Source: Talaromyces rugulosus
Taxonomy: Eukaryota; Ascomycota; Eurotiomycetes; Eurotiales; Trichocomaceae
Length of the DNA: 64,000 bases
Assembly: GCF_013368755.1 (NCBI RefSeq)
Contig: NC_049561.1
Coordinates: forward strand, 5,766,001-5,830,000
Reading direction: 5' to 3'
Shown here: one piece after another, positions 23,052 through 33,000 of the stretch
Layout: each line of letters starts with the position of its first letter
Position numbering within the stretch: position 1 is the first letter of the stretch
Made by a program: the position numbers and the translations under genes
Notes under the pieces: generated by a model
The model's database searches: none
The model's input: only the letters and a program-made list of their open reading frames with translations
What the model was told of the DNA's origin: nothing

Positions 23052-24155
23052 ATGGCTCTGCGTGTCGGTGTCATTGGCGCCGGCGAGGTCGCCCAGGTCA
23101 TCCACCTGCCCACGCTCTCGTTACTCTCGCATCTATACCAAATAGTCAGCATCTGCGACATCTCGGCGCAAACCGCCAGCCACTGCGCCACCAAATTCCA
23201 CATCCCAAAACACACCACCGACCCTACGACTCTAATCAACGACCCATCCATCGACGTCGTCTTCATCCTAACCAGCGATGAATTCCACGCCGTCTGGGCC
23301 GTTACCGCGCTCCAAGCGGACAAAAACGTCATGATCGAGAAACCGCTCACCTTGTCTTTACCAGCGGCACGCAGAATCATCGACGCAGAGCAAAAGTCAA
23401 AGGGAAAGGTGTTTGTGGGTTATATGCGTCGCTATGCGCCTTCGTTTACAGGCGCTTTTTTGCGTGAAGTTGCTAGTATTCCCAAAATCCTGTATGCGCG
23501 TGTTCGCGATATGAGCGGGCCCAATGCGTTTTTTGTGGATCAGAGTGGCACGTTTCAAGTGAAAACAACAGATGATATCCCGTCTACAGCGACAGCTGCG
23601 CGGGAGAAGTTGCTGGATGAGCTATACCAAGAGGTATTCCCCGACGCAACAGAGATTACCGACGAGATGAAAAAGTACTGTCGGTTCCTGGGCAGTCTGG
23701 GCTCGCACGACCTGTCGCTTATGCGCGAGGCGCTCGGTATGACAGTGGAATCGGTGGCGGGCGTCTCAGTGCACGATCCGTTCTACTCGGCCATCTTGAA
23801 TTTCCGCACTGCTCAAGGACACGCCTTTGCCGTCACGTACGAGAGCGGAATCGACGGGGTCGCCGAGTTCGATGCGCAGTTGGTTGTGCACGGTGAGCGG
23901 AAACGCGTGTCGATTCAGTACGATACGCCGTACGTCAAGGGCTTGCCGATCACAGTGCGCGTAGAGGAAATAAATGAGCATGGCGAGAAGCAGGTCAAGC
24001 AGATTGTGTCGAGCTACGAGGACGCCTACACGGCCGAGTTGACGGCGATGCATGACTGTTTTGCGAATGGGCGGGCGATCAAAACGTCGGCGGAGGATGC
24101 GGTGCGCGATTTGGAGCTTTATGATTTGATGTATCGGAAGTGGATGAATAGATAA
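23052..24155 (+). CDS. Gfo/Idh/MocA-family NAD(P)-dependent oxidoreductase
   Basis: Single-exon, 367 aa. An N-terminal Rossmann fold starts at once, with VGVIGAGEVAQ. NMIEKPLTLSL-like text (VMIEKPLTL) is the family EKP motif that contacts the cofactor and active site. The C-terminal alpha/beta domain covers residues ~130-360. Members oxidise or reduce sugars, inositols and related polyols in the cytosol; the substrate here cannot be read from sequence. The ATG at 23052 was chosen because the Rossmann strand follows it directly and the upstream frame has no ATG. The gene is convergent with the methyltransferase that ends at 24379. Confidence 0.88.
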   Translation: MALRVGVIGAGEVAQVIHLPTLSLLSHLYQIVSICDISAQTASHCATKFHIPKHTTDPTTLINDPSIDVVFILTSDEFHAVWAVTALQADKNVMIEKPLTLSLPAARRIIDAEQKSKGKVFVGYMRRYAPSFTGAFLREVASIPKILYARVRDMSGPNAFFVDQSGTFQVKTTDDIPSTATAAREKLLDELYQEVFPDATEITDEMKKYCRFLGSLGSHDLSLMREALGMTVESVAGVSVHDPFYSAILNFRTAQGHAFAVTYESGIDGVAEFDAQLVVHGERKRVSIQYDTPYVKGLPITVRVEEINEHGEKQVKQIVSSYEDAYTAELTAMHDCFANGRAIKTSAEDAVRDLELYDLMYRKWMNR

Positions 24156-24378
24156 TTACAAATTACACAAACTGTGAAATGGCTGCGTTGCAGTGTGGTG
24201 GAGGGAATAGGGCTTTTTCAGTCACGGGATACAAGGACAACCGTTACGTACTTCTATTCAGTTCAATATTCAAGATGCAGCTTCTATGTAGGGTATCTCA
24301 AAAACATTAATATACACCATATATGCCCAACGCTTTCCATGCAACGCGATAATCAAACAAAAAAAAAAAAAAGGAGGA

Positions 24379-25412
24379 TTATAAATCTGGCTTCCGTCCC
24401 CAGATAAAATGAGCTTTGATATACAGATGAAGCGAAGACTTTGAAATCTCCTTTTTCAGCGCCCGCGTGACCTCGCGAATGTCGCCTGCGGATTCGCCCA
24501 GAATGCGTGCCCCCAGGGCGAGAAAGTATGGTTCGAGGGATTGCTGGGCTGCGTTGAGGGCAGTGCGGCCGAGGGTTTTGAGTATGGGGTTTGCGGGCCA
24601 GTTGCCAAGGGGGATCTTAACATTGAAATTAGCATAGCCTAGATGAAAACAAACTAAGGATGTACCTTGTAGACCTCCTCCTGGATATCGACAAAGCCCG
24701 CGTGCTGCATGTTTTGCTTCATGCTCGACACGTCGTCAAACGACTTGCCAAACATCTTGCTCGCCTTGTTGTAGCGCGCTACAATCCGGTTCAGCGGCTC
24801 GATATCTTCGGGGCTCGCATCATCCGAGCAGAAACTGAGTTCCAGCTCGTTCATTTCAACATAACCGCCGCGACGGAGATTGGCAAAGGCCTGCTCGAAG
24901 AACCGCGGCCAGTTGTTGATACTGCCCACGAGCATGCGGCCATGCACCAGATCAAAGCTGTGGTTATCAAAGGCCCACTCATCCTCTGCATCGTCGACGT
25001 AAAATTTCACATTCGGTGGGATCCAAGTCGGCTGGATGGGGCTCAGGTCGGTGCCGATGACCACGGCCGAGGGGAAACAGTCGCCCATGTCGATGGCCCA
25101 GTCGCCCGTGCCGCAGCCGACGTCGAGGACCATCTGCGGATCGTGCAGCGGCATTTTGCAGAGTTTGCTGTTCATCAGCATGTACCAGATGTGGTGGAAT
25201 AGCTTCAGCCGGTGCTGCTCGGCGGCGTCGTTGGGGAGTGGATAGGCGCCCTCGTGGAAGCGGTGGTAGCGACGGCCGTTCTCGTAGATGTAGTCGAACA
25301 CGGGCGACTTGATGGACAGGCTGGTAGCATCGCCGTCGTCATCGTCGACCAGACCGAGGCCTTCGTCGGCCTCGTCTGTGTGGAAGTCGGAATAGTCCGA
25401 GTATGCAGTCAT
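24379..25412 (-). CDS. LaeA-like SAM-dependent methyltransferase
   Basis: Two exons (25412-24666, 24615-24379) give 327 aa. An acidic N-terminus precedes a class I methyltransferase fold: motif I VLDVGCGTGDWA, an acidic post-I GTDLSPIQP, then DLVHGRML and a typical WPRFFEQAFANLRRGGYVE stretch. The ending AHFIWGRKPDL is a usual C-terminus in this fungal family. Many paralogues exist beside LaeA itself (the velvet-complex regulator of secondary metabolism). This one is called LaeA-like only by fold and family wording, so a metabolic or regulatory role is open. A run of A residues lies just past its stop on the plus strand. Confidence 0.85.
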
Positions 25413-26122
25413 CTTGGTGGTGGTAGTAACTTGTGGGCGAGCATTCCAGAAAAAAAGGACAATGCTAGGTAATATACTCCTCGGCCGCAATAACTAGTCT
25501 CGACTACTCCTGCACGAATCTGGAAAACAGGGATGTGCATTAGTGGGCTGGCGGGATTCTGATAGATCAGGCGGCGATAGAGTTGCATGTCCTGGCCCAC
25601 TGTGGAACTGCAGTTAAAATGCAGTACTACCGGTGTTTTTCCGGGAATCTGGCGGCCCAAGTTTTGGGTCGTATTGGTTGGTATTATTAATATTTATTGG
25701 ATTGGGAATATCTTCTGGCATTAACCTGCAGGTTCCAGCCAGTGACTGGATACTAGTTAGCATCTCCTACTCCATACTACTGTGTTTCTTTGATTCAGCC
25801 CTGCCCGGAAATAACACACAAACGACGAAAGCGGCAGATCGCCAACGCCAAAAGGCTCATTTTTGAGTTTTCCAAAAATCAGACGGGATGATTCTTTAAT
25901 TTTTGGCCCGCCCTGCATGCAGCATTCCTTGTCGTAAATTTCCTTGATTACTATCCATTATTCGTCGAATCCGAAAACCGGCCAAAGCCACCAACGGAAT
26001 GTGTCATAAATCCGTGCCGTAGTCATACAACTCATACAACTCATAAAATCAATCGCCATGCAGCTGCCAACAACAGCTATGCTATGCAACAGCCATGCAA
26101 ACGCAAGTAACAGAAAACGAAG
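25413..26122. promoter_or_regulatory. Intergenic region upstream of the methyltransferase
   Basis: About 710 bases between the methyltransferase start and the stop of the zinc-finger gene on the same strand. It should hold the methyltransferase promoter. The open frame at 25633-25866 has no recognisable content. No repeats of note apart from two near-adjacent ATACAACTCATA words near 26030. Confidence 0.5.
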
Positions 26123-27049
26123 CTATTTATCCAGCAGCACCCCGGCCCCCCGCAACAGCACAACGGTATGCCCCGACGTCACGTCGCCAATCGCATCCGA
26201 AAACTCCAAAAACTTGCCCGCCTCGACATGGAACACGCGCAGCCGGGCCTCCTCGCCGCCGCCACGATTGTTCACATTCTCAATGCGCAGTTTGCGGGCG
26301 GCGTCGTCGAGCACCCGGCCGACTTTCCACCGCGCATCGTAGAAGAAATCGCCCATGGGGGGCTCATTATTTGTAGTGGGCCGGTCTGACGTGCCCACAA
26401 CATGCAGGTAGATGCGCCGGTCAGCCGGCACCGAGGCATCGCCCTTGGCCGTCCGTTTCATCTGGTTCAACTGTGCCACGGCGCCACGCCCTGTCGCCGA
26501 CGAGGATAGCCTGGCTTGCACGCTCGACGGCAGCTTGATTGTCGTCGTCTTTGAAATGTCCTTGCCCACGCCCCGCAGCCGGGAAAACATCGACCGGATC
26601 GTATCGCCCGGTTTCGCATTGTTATTATTGCTGCGCACGCGCGCCCCCAACGGCGTCAGCTTGGCGCAGTCATGCTGCTCGCCCAGCCGGTGGTCGAGAC
26701 AGTAGTCGCGATTGCACTGGTCGCAGTGGACGCCGACGCGCGTGGCCGTGTTGATCAGCGACTTGCACGCCGGATGCGAGCACTGGTCGGTGTTGTACAC
26801 GGAAGATTTAGCTTTTGGTGCTGCAAGAGGTCCACCAGCAGCAGCTTCTCGCCGCTTGCGTGCCCATTCGCCAGCGTGCGCGCATTTGTGAGTCGTCTCG
26901 GTGCGGTGGTCGAGACAGTACGTGCCGCGGCACGACTCGCAGCGAAAGGGGAGAAAGTCGAGCTGGCCGCAAAACTCGTACTGGCAGTTGCGGCCGATCG
27001 CCTCGAGGTCGGTGTCGGCCATGGGCGTGAAGCTGGAGTTGTCCGTCAT
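26123..27049 (-). CDS. cuz1: AN1 zinc-finger protein, Cuz1/ZFAND1-like
   Basis: Single exon, 308 aa. Two AN1-type zinc fingers come first: CQYEFCGQLDFLPFRCESC with YCLDHR...HKC at residues ~22-57, then CSHPACK with CDQCNRDYCLDHRLGEQHDC at ~90-127. A basic linker (~130-210) and a ubiquitin-like C-terminal domain (~215-308, RRIYLHVVG to TVVLLRGAG) follow. This order matches yeast Cuz1 and human ZFAND1, which bind Cdc48/p97 and the proteasome and act in arsenite-induced protein stress and stress-granule clearance. All zinc ligands are present. The gene is divergent from the kinase-like gene at 27642. Confidence 0.85.
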   Translation of the reverse strand: MTDNSSFTPMADTDLEAIGRNCQYEFCGQLDFLPFRCESCRGTYCLDHRTETTHKCAHAGEWARKRREAAAGGPLAAPKAKSSVYNTDQCSHPACKSLINTATRVGVHCDQCNRDYCLDHRLGEQHDCAKLTPLGARVRSNNNNAKPGDTIRSMFSRLRGVGKDISKTTTIKLPSSVQARLSSSATGRGAVAQLNQMKRTAKGDASVPADRRIYLHVVGTSDRPTTNNEPPMGDFFYDARWKVGRVLDDAARKLRIENVNNRGGGEEARLRVFHVEAGKFLEFSDAIGDVTSGHTVVLLRGAGVLLDK

Positions 27050-27641
27050 GGTGGGTGGTGTAGAGCGTAGCGAGCGGTCGTAAATAAATAATATAATCGG
27101 GCTTCCCCGACATTCCAGCTGCGGGGAGAACCTTCTTAGTGCCGCTTACTTAATCGGCCTATACTTGCCACTGTCTGTCAGGCACATCAAGAATTACGAA
27201 TGAGATGTGGGTATATTAATAATATGGTCTTTATAAATCGGCCGCCGCATTGTTTTTAGTCCCTTTCACCTACTTTGTGGCGGTCTCTGCCAGCGAAAGC
27301 AATAATGTCCCTTTTCCGTTGCTATAGATATACAACCCTCTATCTGCCTAGCTCTACGAATACACTATTTACTACTAAAAATAGTGTATGTTTATAAGTT
27401 ATACCCGGCAGAAATTCTCTCTCAATCTCTCTAAAATATTCTAAAAATAATTGTAATGGTTTTGGCGCAAATGATTTGCTCTCTTAACGCCCAGAATATA
27501 TGCTAGTCACTGCTTAGCCGCTATGACCACCCCGTAGCCAGTCGCTTCGAACCCTTAGAGCCAACCATGGAGTCAAAAAGTGGTATTTCCCAGGATTGAT
27601 GTGCAATACAAAATCAGTTCTTTTGGGTATTCCTTTTGACA
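27050..27641. promoter_or_regulatory. Divergent promoter region with an 11-bp hairpin
   Basis: 592 bases between the zinc-finger and kinase-like genes. ATACACTATTT (27360-27370) and AAATAGTGTAT (27379-27389) form a perfect inverted repeat with an 8-base loop. No gene seen. Confidence 0.6.
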
Positions 27642-28904
27642 ATGATCAAACCGGAACAGAGATTCTTCTCCGAGGGCCAGTGCTACTTTGGCACCAGAGA
27701 AAACCCCAAGACCGAAACCCACTGTAATGTCTGGGACTGGGATCAACTGCGCATGATCAAGGTCAAAGGCACAGCCAAGCTCTTTCCACCAGAAGAGGAC
27801 GTCGAGATTCCAGTTCTGACACAATTTGTTGATTCCCTCTCACCAGAGGTCCGCGCGGTGACAGTTGACGACGATGGGCTCCTTACTGGAATCTCTACAG
27901 ATCCGGAAGAGGACGATACCGTGTTTATCGGATATCTGCCCTTTTCAAGTGTTGAATCACTCGCCGGTTGCCGTGTAATCCAGCACTCCAAACTTCAAGA
28001 GCTGGATCGCCTTGGGCCAGGTGTGGACCTCTCGTCATATGATGATGATGAATCCGGAAAGCCTCAAAAGGTTGTCTTCAAATTTAACGCCATGGCAAAA
28101 CCGCGAAGACTGAAGATGGCCTGGGATGAACTGAAAGTTTACAAAAGCCTGCCACCGCATCCCAATATCCTACCACTTGATCGCGTTGTGCTTGAAGATG
28201 TCGAGTCTCGCGTGATTGGATTCACAACAAAGTTTATTGCTGGTGGAACGCTTGTCGACAATCTCGAGGCCCCCTTACGGTTCGAGTGGCTACAGCAGCT
28301 TATACAAGTCGTCGATTTTCTCAACCTGGAACTGGGGATTATGCATCAAGACATTGCACCCCGGAATCTGTTCATTGACCCTGACACTGAAAAGCTGCTG
28401 CTTTTTGACTTTGACTGGGCTGCATCTGGGGAAAAGGGCTTGATGGAGGGACGAGATGACGTGACTGCTGTTGTTTTCACGCTGTAAGAGCTCATCACAA
28501 ACGATACACATTTTACGAGTATCCCGCACTGGGACCGAAACATGGACATGGTGCAGAGTCTTCCAGAATGGACGTGTCAGCGCCAACTAGCAGACGACAC
28601 CGATGTACCGACACTGCGCAAGTTTTTGAACGACTGGGTAGCCACACGAACAACGCCCGACAACAAGAAAGTAGACATGCAGCCATATCTCAATGCGCCT
28701 AATCGGATCACATGGCCAGATCTACCAACTCCGCCGGATTACAGTGTGCCTTTTCAGATGGGCGAGACCGCGGATGGAAAGCCGTGGATGGTAACGGGTC
28801 CGCGGCTCAGACGTGAAGCATTGCGGTTGGGGCAGTACTGCTTTCGCTGGGAGAGACCGCCACAGAGCAGATTGCTGAAAAAGGCTACGGGGGGTTCTGT
28901 ATAA
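27642..28904 (+). pseudogene. Protein kinase-like gene interrupted by one in-frame TAA
   Basis: Reading from ATG 27642 gives 281 codons, then TAA at 28485-28487, then 138 more codons in the same frame to the stop at 28904. Features are a poorly conserved N-lobe (KVVFKFNAM), a hinge, a catalytic-loop-like MHQDIAPRNLFID (HRD replaced by HQD, Asn kept) and DFDWA in place of DFG. Text after the stop (ELITNDTHFTSIPHWDRN) reads as the normal continuation of this fungal kinase-like family, where a tyrosine codon would fit the stop site. The TAA overlaps GTAAGAG, a possible splice donor, but no good acceptor follows closely. Options are recent pseudogene, truncated product, readthrough or sequence error. 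Confidence 0.75.
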
Positions 28905-29456
28905 TATCGGTCGTCAGGCTTTTGAATGGGAGGTTAGCATTGCAAGTGGGAAGAACGCGGAAGCATAGATCTATATAGTTGGTATCAACGCGAAAAAAAG
29001 AAGTATCAATCAAGGTTCTGGGATTCTGAGAAACAGTAACTAAAACTCCAAGGAAAACTATCATACATGTAGTTCCTTGCATCAGCATTTACACCTATCT
29101 AGTTGACGTACCGCTTTGAAGCGTACATGTAGTGGATGCCCCTCCAGGTGATTGGCGCCGGCTAGAGAATTAAGTTGTTCCGGGCGTCAAGAGACAAGAA
29201 ATGTAGACAAATCATCTACACTGTGTTATTTTTAGAATACTTTAAACAAAATTTCTCAGCCTATTGATTACGTGTTAACGCCTAACTGCGTGTTTGAGTT
29301 TTACAAAATAGCCATGACAAATACGTAGTGCCGCAATCTATACTTCCAACCCCGCCCCTCCTTCAATGTTGCATCAATCAACATTGAACTATTCTACAAC
29401 ATTTCCCTCCTCTATATCCATCTTCGCAATATTTTAAAGCTCGAAAAAAAAAAAAA
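28905..29456. other. Intergenic region
   Basis: About 550 bases between the kinase-like gene and the small Cys-rich gene. An A-rich run lies directly before the ATG at 29457. Nothing else seen. Confidence 0.5.
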
Positions 29457-29717
29457 ATGACCACCCAAATCACCCCCGACCAAATCCCATCCGACCTCCC
29501 CAAGCGCCTCATCAACAGCCCCAACAACCCACTCAACTGCACCTGCGGCTAATACATTTACTACGCAAGCGTCTGCGGCCATCCATATCAGCAGGTACCA
29601 CATCGATGCGGCAATCTAGCCTCACAAAAGACTGGGAAAATGACGTTTTGCAAAACGCCGGCGCCGAGGTATATTGTCCGGGACGTCCAGGTTGATGAGC
29701 GGTGTGAGCATTGTTGA
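29457..29717 (+). pseudogene. Small Cys-rich protein gene split by an in-frame TAA
   Basis: From ATG 29457 the frame runs 31 codons to CTCG and a TAA (29550-29552), then stays open for 54 codons to TGA 29715-29717. Together the two halves carry regularly placed cysteines: CTCG, VCGHPYQQVPHRCGN, MTFCKTP and VDERCEHC. The CGH...RCG...C...DExCExC layout is common in short fungal proteins of unknown function and suggests zinc binding. The second half keeps the pattern, which argues the whole was once one protein. No intron borders fit around the TAA. It is too short and broken for a standard gene finder. Confidence 0.55.
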
Positions 29718-30044
29718 ATTTTATTTTCATGTATTTCAGTAGTAGTTAGGTGGGTGGTGATGACAGATGGATGAGAAAGGGCAGAGTCAAGGTTATTAGA
29801 TTGTATACACCGTACTCATCAGATAACATTATCATCCTACCAACTTGAACTATATAAAAAAAAAAACGCCCCATTAATATCCTATCCCGTCCATCCCAAT
29901 TCATGAAAACCCATTCCCAGTTGCTATACAGAAACGCTAAAAGGGGTATCAAATGGATGACAGACCAGTGAACTAACTCTACATGACATAATAGACACAA
30001 CATTAAAAAACAATGGAAAAAAAATCATATAAAAAAAACAAAAA
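29718..30044. other. Short intergenic region, convergent 3' ends
   Basis: Lies between the Cys-rich fragment and the deacetylase stop. A-rich tracts near 29858-29868 and 30019-30045 probably belong to 3' untranslated regions. No gene seen. Confidence 0.5.
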
Positions 30045-33000
30045 TCAAGACCATTGTGTGCTGTTTTTAGGTCGAGACTCGGCTTGGTCGTCGCCGTCAA
30101 ACTGCTGCAGAAACGGGCCTTGGGGGATTATTGACGGCTGGCCGTATACGACGGGTTGTGCGTGACTTTGTCCGTAACCTTGTCCGTGGGCTGGTGGAGG
30201 AGCAGCAGCAAAAGGGATTTGGCTGGTTGATGTGAATACTGGCAGATTCTGACGTGGCGTGGGTGGCATTTGCATTTGCATTTGCATTTGATGTTGTTGT
30301 TGTTGCTGCTGCTGCAGGGGTTGATGATGCAGTGGTTGATGCAATGGCTCCTGCTGCTGCGAATAATAAACCTGCGAACCCGGAAATCCATACGGCGACG
30401 GCGACAGCGGCGAAAGAGGAGTAGCAACACTATTCTCAGAATACTGATGAAGAGGATTATAGTGATTAACCGGCGGCTGCACATTCGAAAAACCCTGGTA
30501 CCCTTCCAGCCCGGATATTGACGTGCTGTTGCTATCGTCTGGCTCCGATGGAATCTCAACCTTGATAGGGACTTCGTACTCCCCCGTGGCGACGTTTTCT
30601 TTCTGTGGTGGTAGTGCTGCTGCTTTCGGTGCAATTGGCTTTTCAACTGTTTTGGGAGCGGCGATGTTGCGCTTACTGCTCGGTTTTGATACCGATTTCG
30701 GCTCCGTTTTTGTTGTTGTCGTCGTCGTCGTCTTCCTCGACTTCTGTGGATCAGGCGTCTTCGACTTTCTTTCTCGTCGCGGCGTACTATTATTCTCCTC
30801 AGGCGGCGGCGGCGGGACTTTGAGTTTGATATTCAACTTTTTCACGCCGGTCGAGAGCTGCTCAATTCCATCATTTTCTTCTTCCGGCTTCATTCTTGCC
30901 CCTCCATCAGTTGATCCACCAGCTGATCCACCAGCTTGGCCCTTGTTCATGTTCATATACAGCGACGGCACCTTGGGCAGCGGCGGCGCTTTATCCGAAC
31001 TCACGAGTCTTTTGGGTGTCGATGTACGCGATTCCCCTCCTCCTACTCCCCCAGCCGATAATTCGCGGTTGTTGTTCTTGCGTCCAGTAACACCTCCCGC
31101 GGGGCTTTGGCTTGGTGGGCGAGAGCTGGCGCGAGAAGGTGTCGACTTGTTTTCAGTAGCAGCAGCAGCAGTGTTTTCTTCCGCGGCAGTGGTGCTCTGT
31201 CTTCGGCGTGGTTGGTCGTCCTTTGTATTAGTAGACGGACGCGTTGTTGTCGGTGGTTCGGGCAGGTCGCTGGCAGTGCCAATGGTCGTCCGTCGACTAC
31301 TATTACGCGCACTCACGCGGCGCGGAGTCGAGACTTTGGGAGTCGCCGAAACCTTGTTATTTGGTCTGGGTCTAGGCGCAGGCGCAGGCGTGTCCGGGGA
31401 AGACGAGGTTGTCTTTGCCGCTCTCGCGCGCAGCTGGCGACGTGTCGCTGTTGATGGCGTTGATGGCAGTTCTTCGGGAGTCGTCGTCGTCGCCACCACC
31501 ACCATTTTCTTCTTCTTGGCCAGTGCGGCGCGGGCCTTGAGTTCTTCGTACTGGAAACTCATTGTCTCGCGGTCGCTGGGGATGAGGTATTTCCATAATT
31601 CGTGCGCAGATGTCGCCCAGTCGACTTCTGGAAGGGGTTCCGCGTCGTCGTCCATGGCAGATGTTGAAGACAGCTTGCGCTCTTTGGACGGAATCGCCAC
31701 TTTGGCAATCGAGGCCTGCGTTGGGGAAAAGTAGGTCGGGGTCGATTTCAGGGTCTTTTTGATCGTGGCTGGTGGTGGTGGAAACGCCAGGGCTTCCAGC
31801 TCCTCGAGGAAATGCGTGGCCCACCAGTCCGTTTCAAAGGCTGGTCCAGACTGAGCTTCGTCTTCTTGAACATCTCCATTACCCCATCCCAAGCGCTCGC
31901 TCATTTCGACAGCCAAACGACTGTGCTGGGGCATGTTCCCTCCCGTATCTGCCAGTGCCGAGAGATGGCTCAAAACTCCACTGGACAGCGCTCGATTGCT
32001 GTAACCTCCTTCCAGCACACTAATGATACGACCGTCAACCCCCAAACCATCTTCTTCAGCAAGTCGGACAATATCCGCGGTGAATCGCGCGTAAAAGTCC
32101 GTCGGAACATTAACCTTGTGTCGCTGCATTCCGGCGCCTTCAAACTCGCTTGCATCAAAGCCGGCAGATACAAAAATGGCAGCTTTGGGGGCCGGGCCAC
32201 CCTCTGTAGCTTCGAGGCGCTGGGTGTGGAAGCGCAGAAATGCGCGTGCCTTTTCCAGCACGGCCGCGTATTTGTTTTTGTAGAGAGCCCAGAATTCATC
32301 ATGGGTCCTCCAGGGTTCCAGATGAACGTTCCAGATAGACTGGCCATGGGCGTTGTCAATACAGACACTGGCATTGACAATCTTTTCGGCTTCTCCGTTC
32401 TCACAAGGAAAGGAATTGATATCGTGTAGACTGTAATACCCAATGGCCGTCTTTTTACAAGGTGCCGCGTTCCTCGCTGTGGCTCCCCCGCGCTGTTGCA
32501 AGTTCCAGGCCTGTTCGTTTTGTTTGTAGGCAATCGCCTGAGACCCGTCTCCGTGGTGAAGATCAAAATCAATGATTGCGGCATGCGTCAAGCCCTGGGT
32601 CATGGCAGCATGCGTAATGCCGACATGCACGTTATTGAGCCAGCAAAAGCCAGACGGGTCGGCCGAGGCGCAGTGGTGGCCAGGCGGGCGAATACAGACA
32701 AAGGCTCGCTTTGTAGTGGCGTCACTGAGTACAGTGTCGACCGCATCACACACACCCCCTAAAGCGCCCTGGAAAGCGTCCAGCGATTCTGGGCAGAGAT
32801 AAAGATCTCCGTCGTGAAGCTGCTTCTCGTCGCTGTCCTTGCGCCCAGCGCTTCGCGGCCGGACAATCTCTCTGCCGTTTAGTTCTAGACGAGACTCGGC
32901 AGCGTCGCACATGGTCTTCAAATTGCCCATCCACTTGTCGCCATGCACATACGTCACTGCGGGCGAGGTCAACAACACAGCCCTGGTCGATTTTCGTATG

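Noticed and set aside
22110..26122. Secondary-metabolite cluster around the LaeA-like methyltransferase
   Set aside because: The neighbours are a MARVEL protein, a general oxidoreductase and a proteostasis zinc-finger protein. No polyketide synthase, NRPS, terpene or P450 gene is present.
27540..27570. tRNA-like GCTTCGAACCC stretch
   Set aside because: It resembles a T-arm, but no acceptor stem, D-arm or anticodon arm fits around it. No tRNA was found elsewhere in the window.
30523..31734. 403-codon open frame on the plus strand
   Set aside because: It is antisense to the low-complexity tail of the Hos3-type deacetylase. Its Gly/Ser/Val-rich text is the mirror of Pro/Thr/Ser codons, with no domain.
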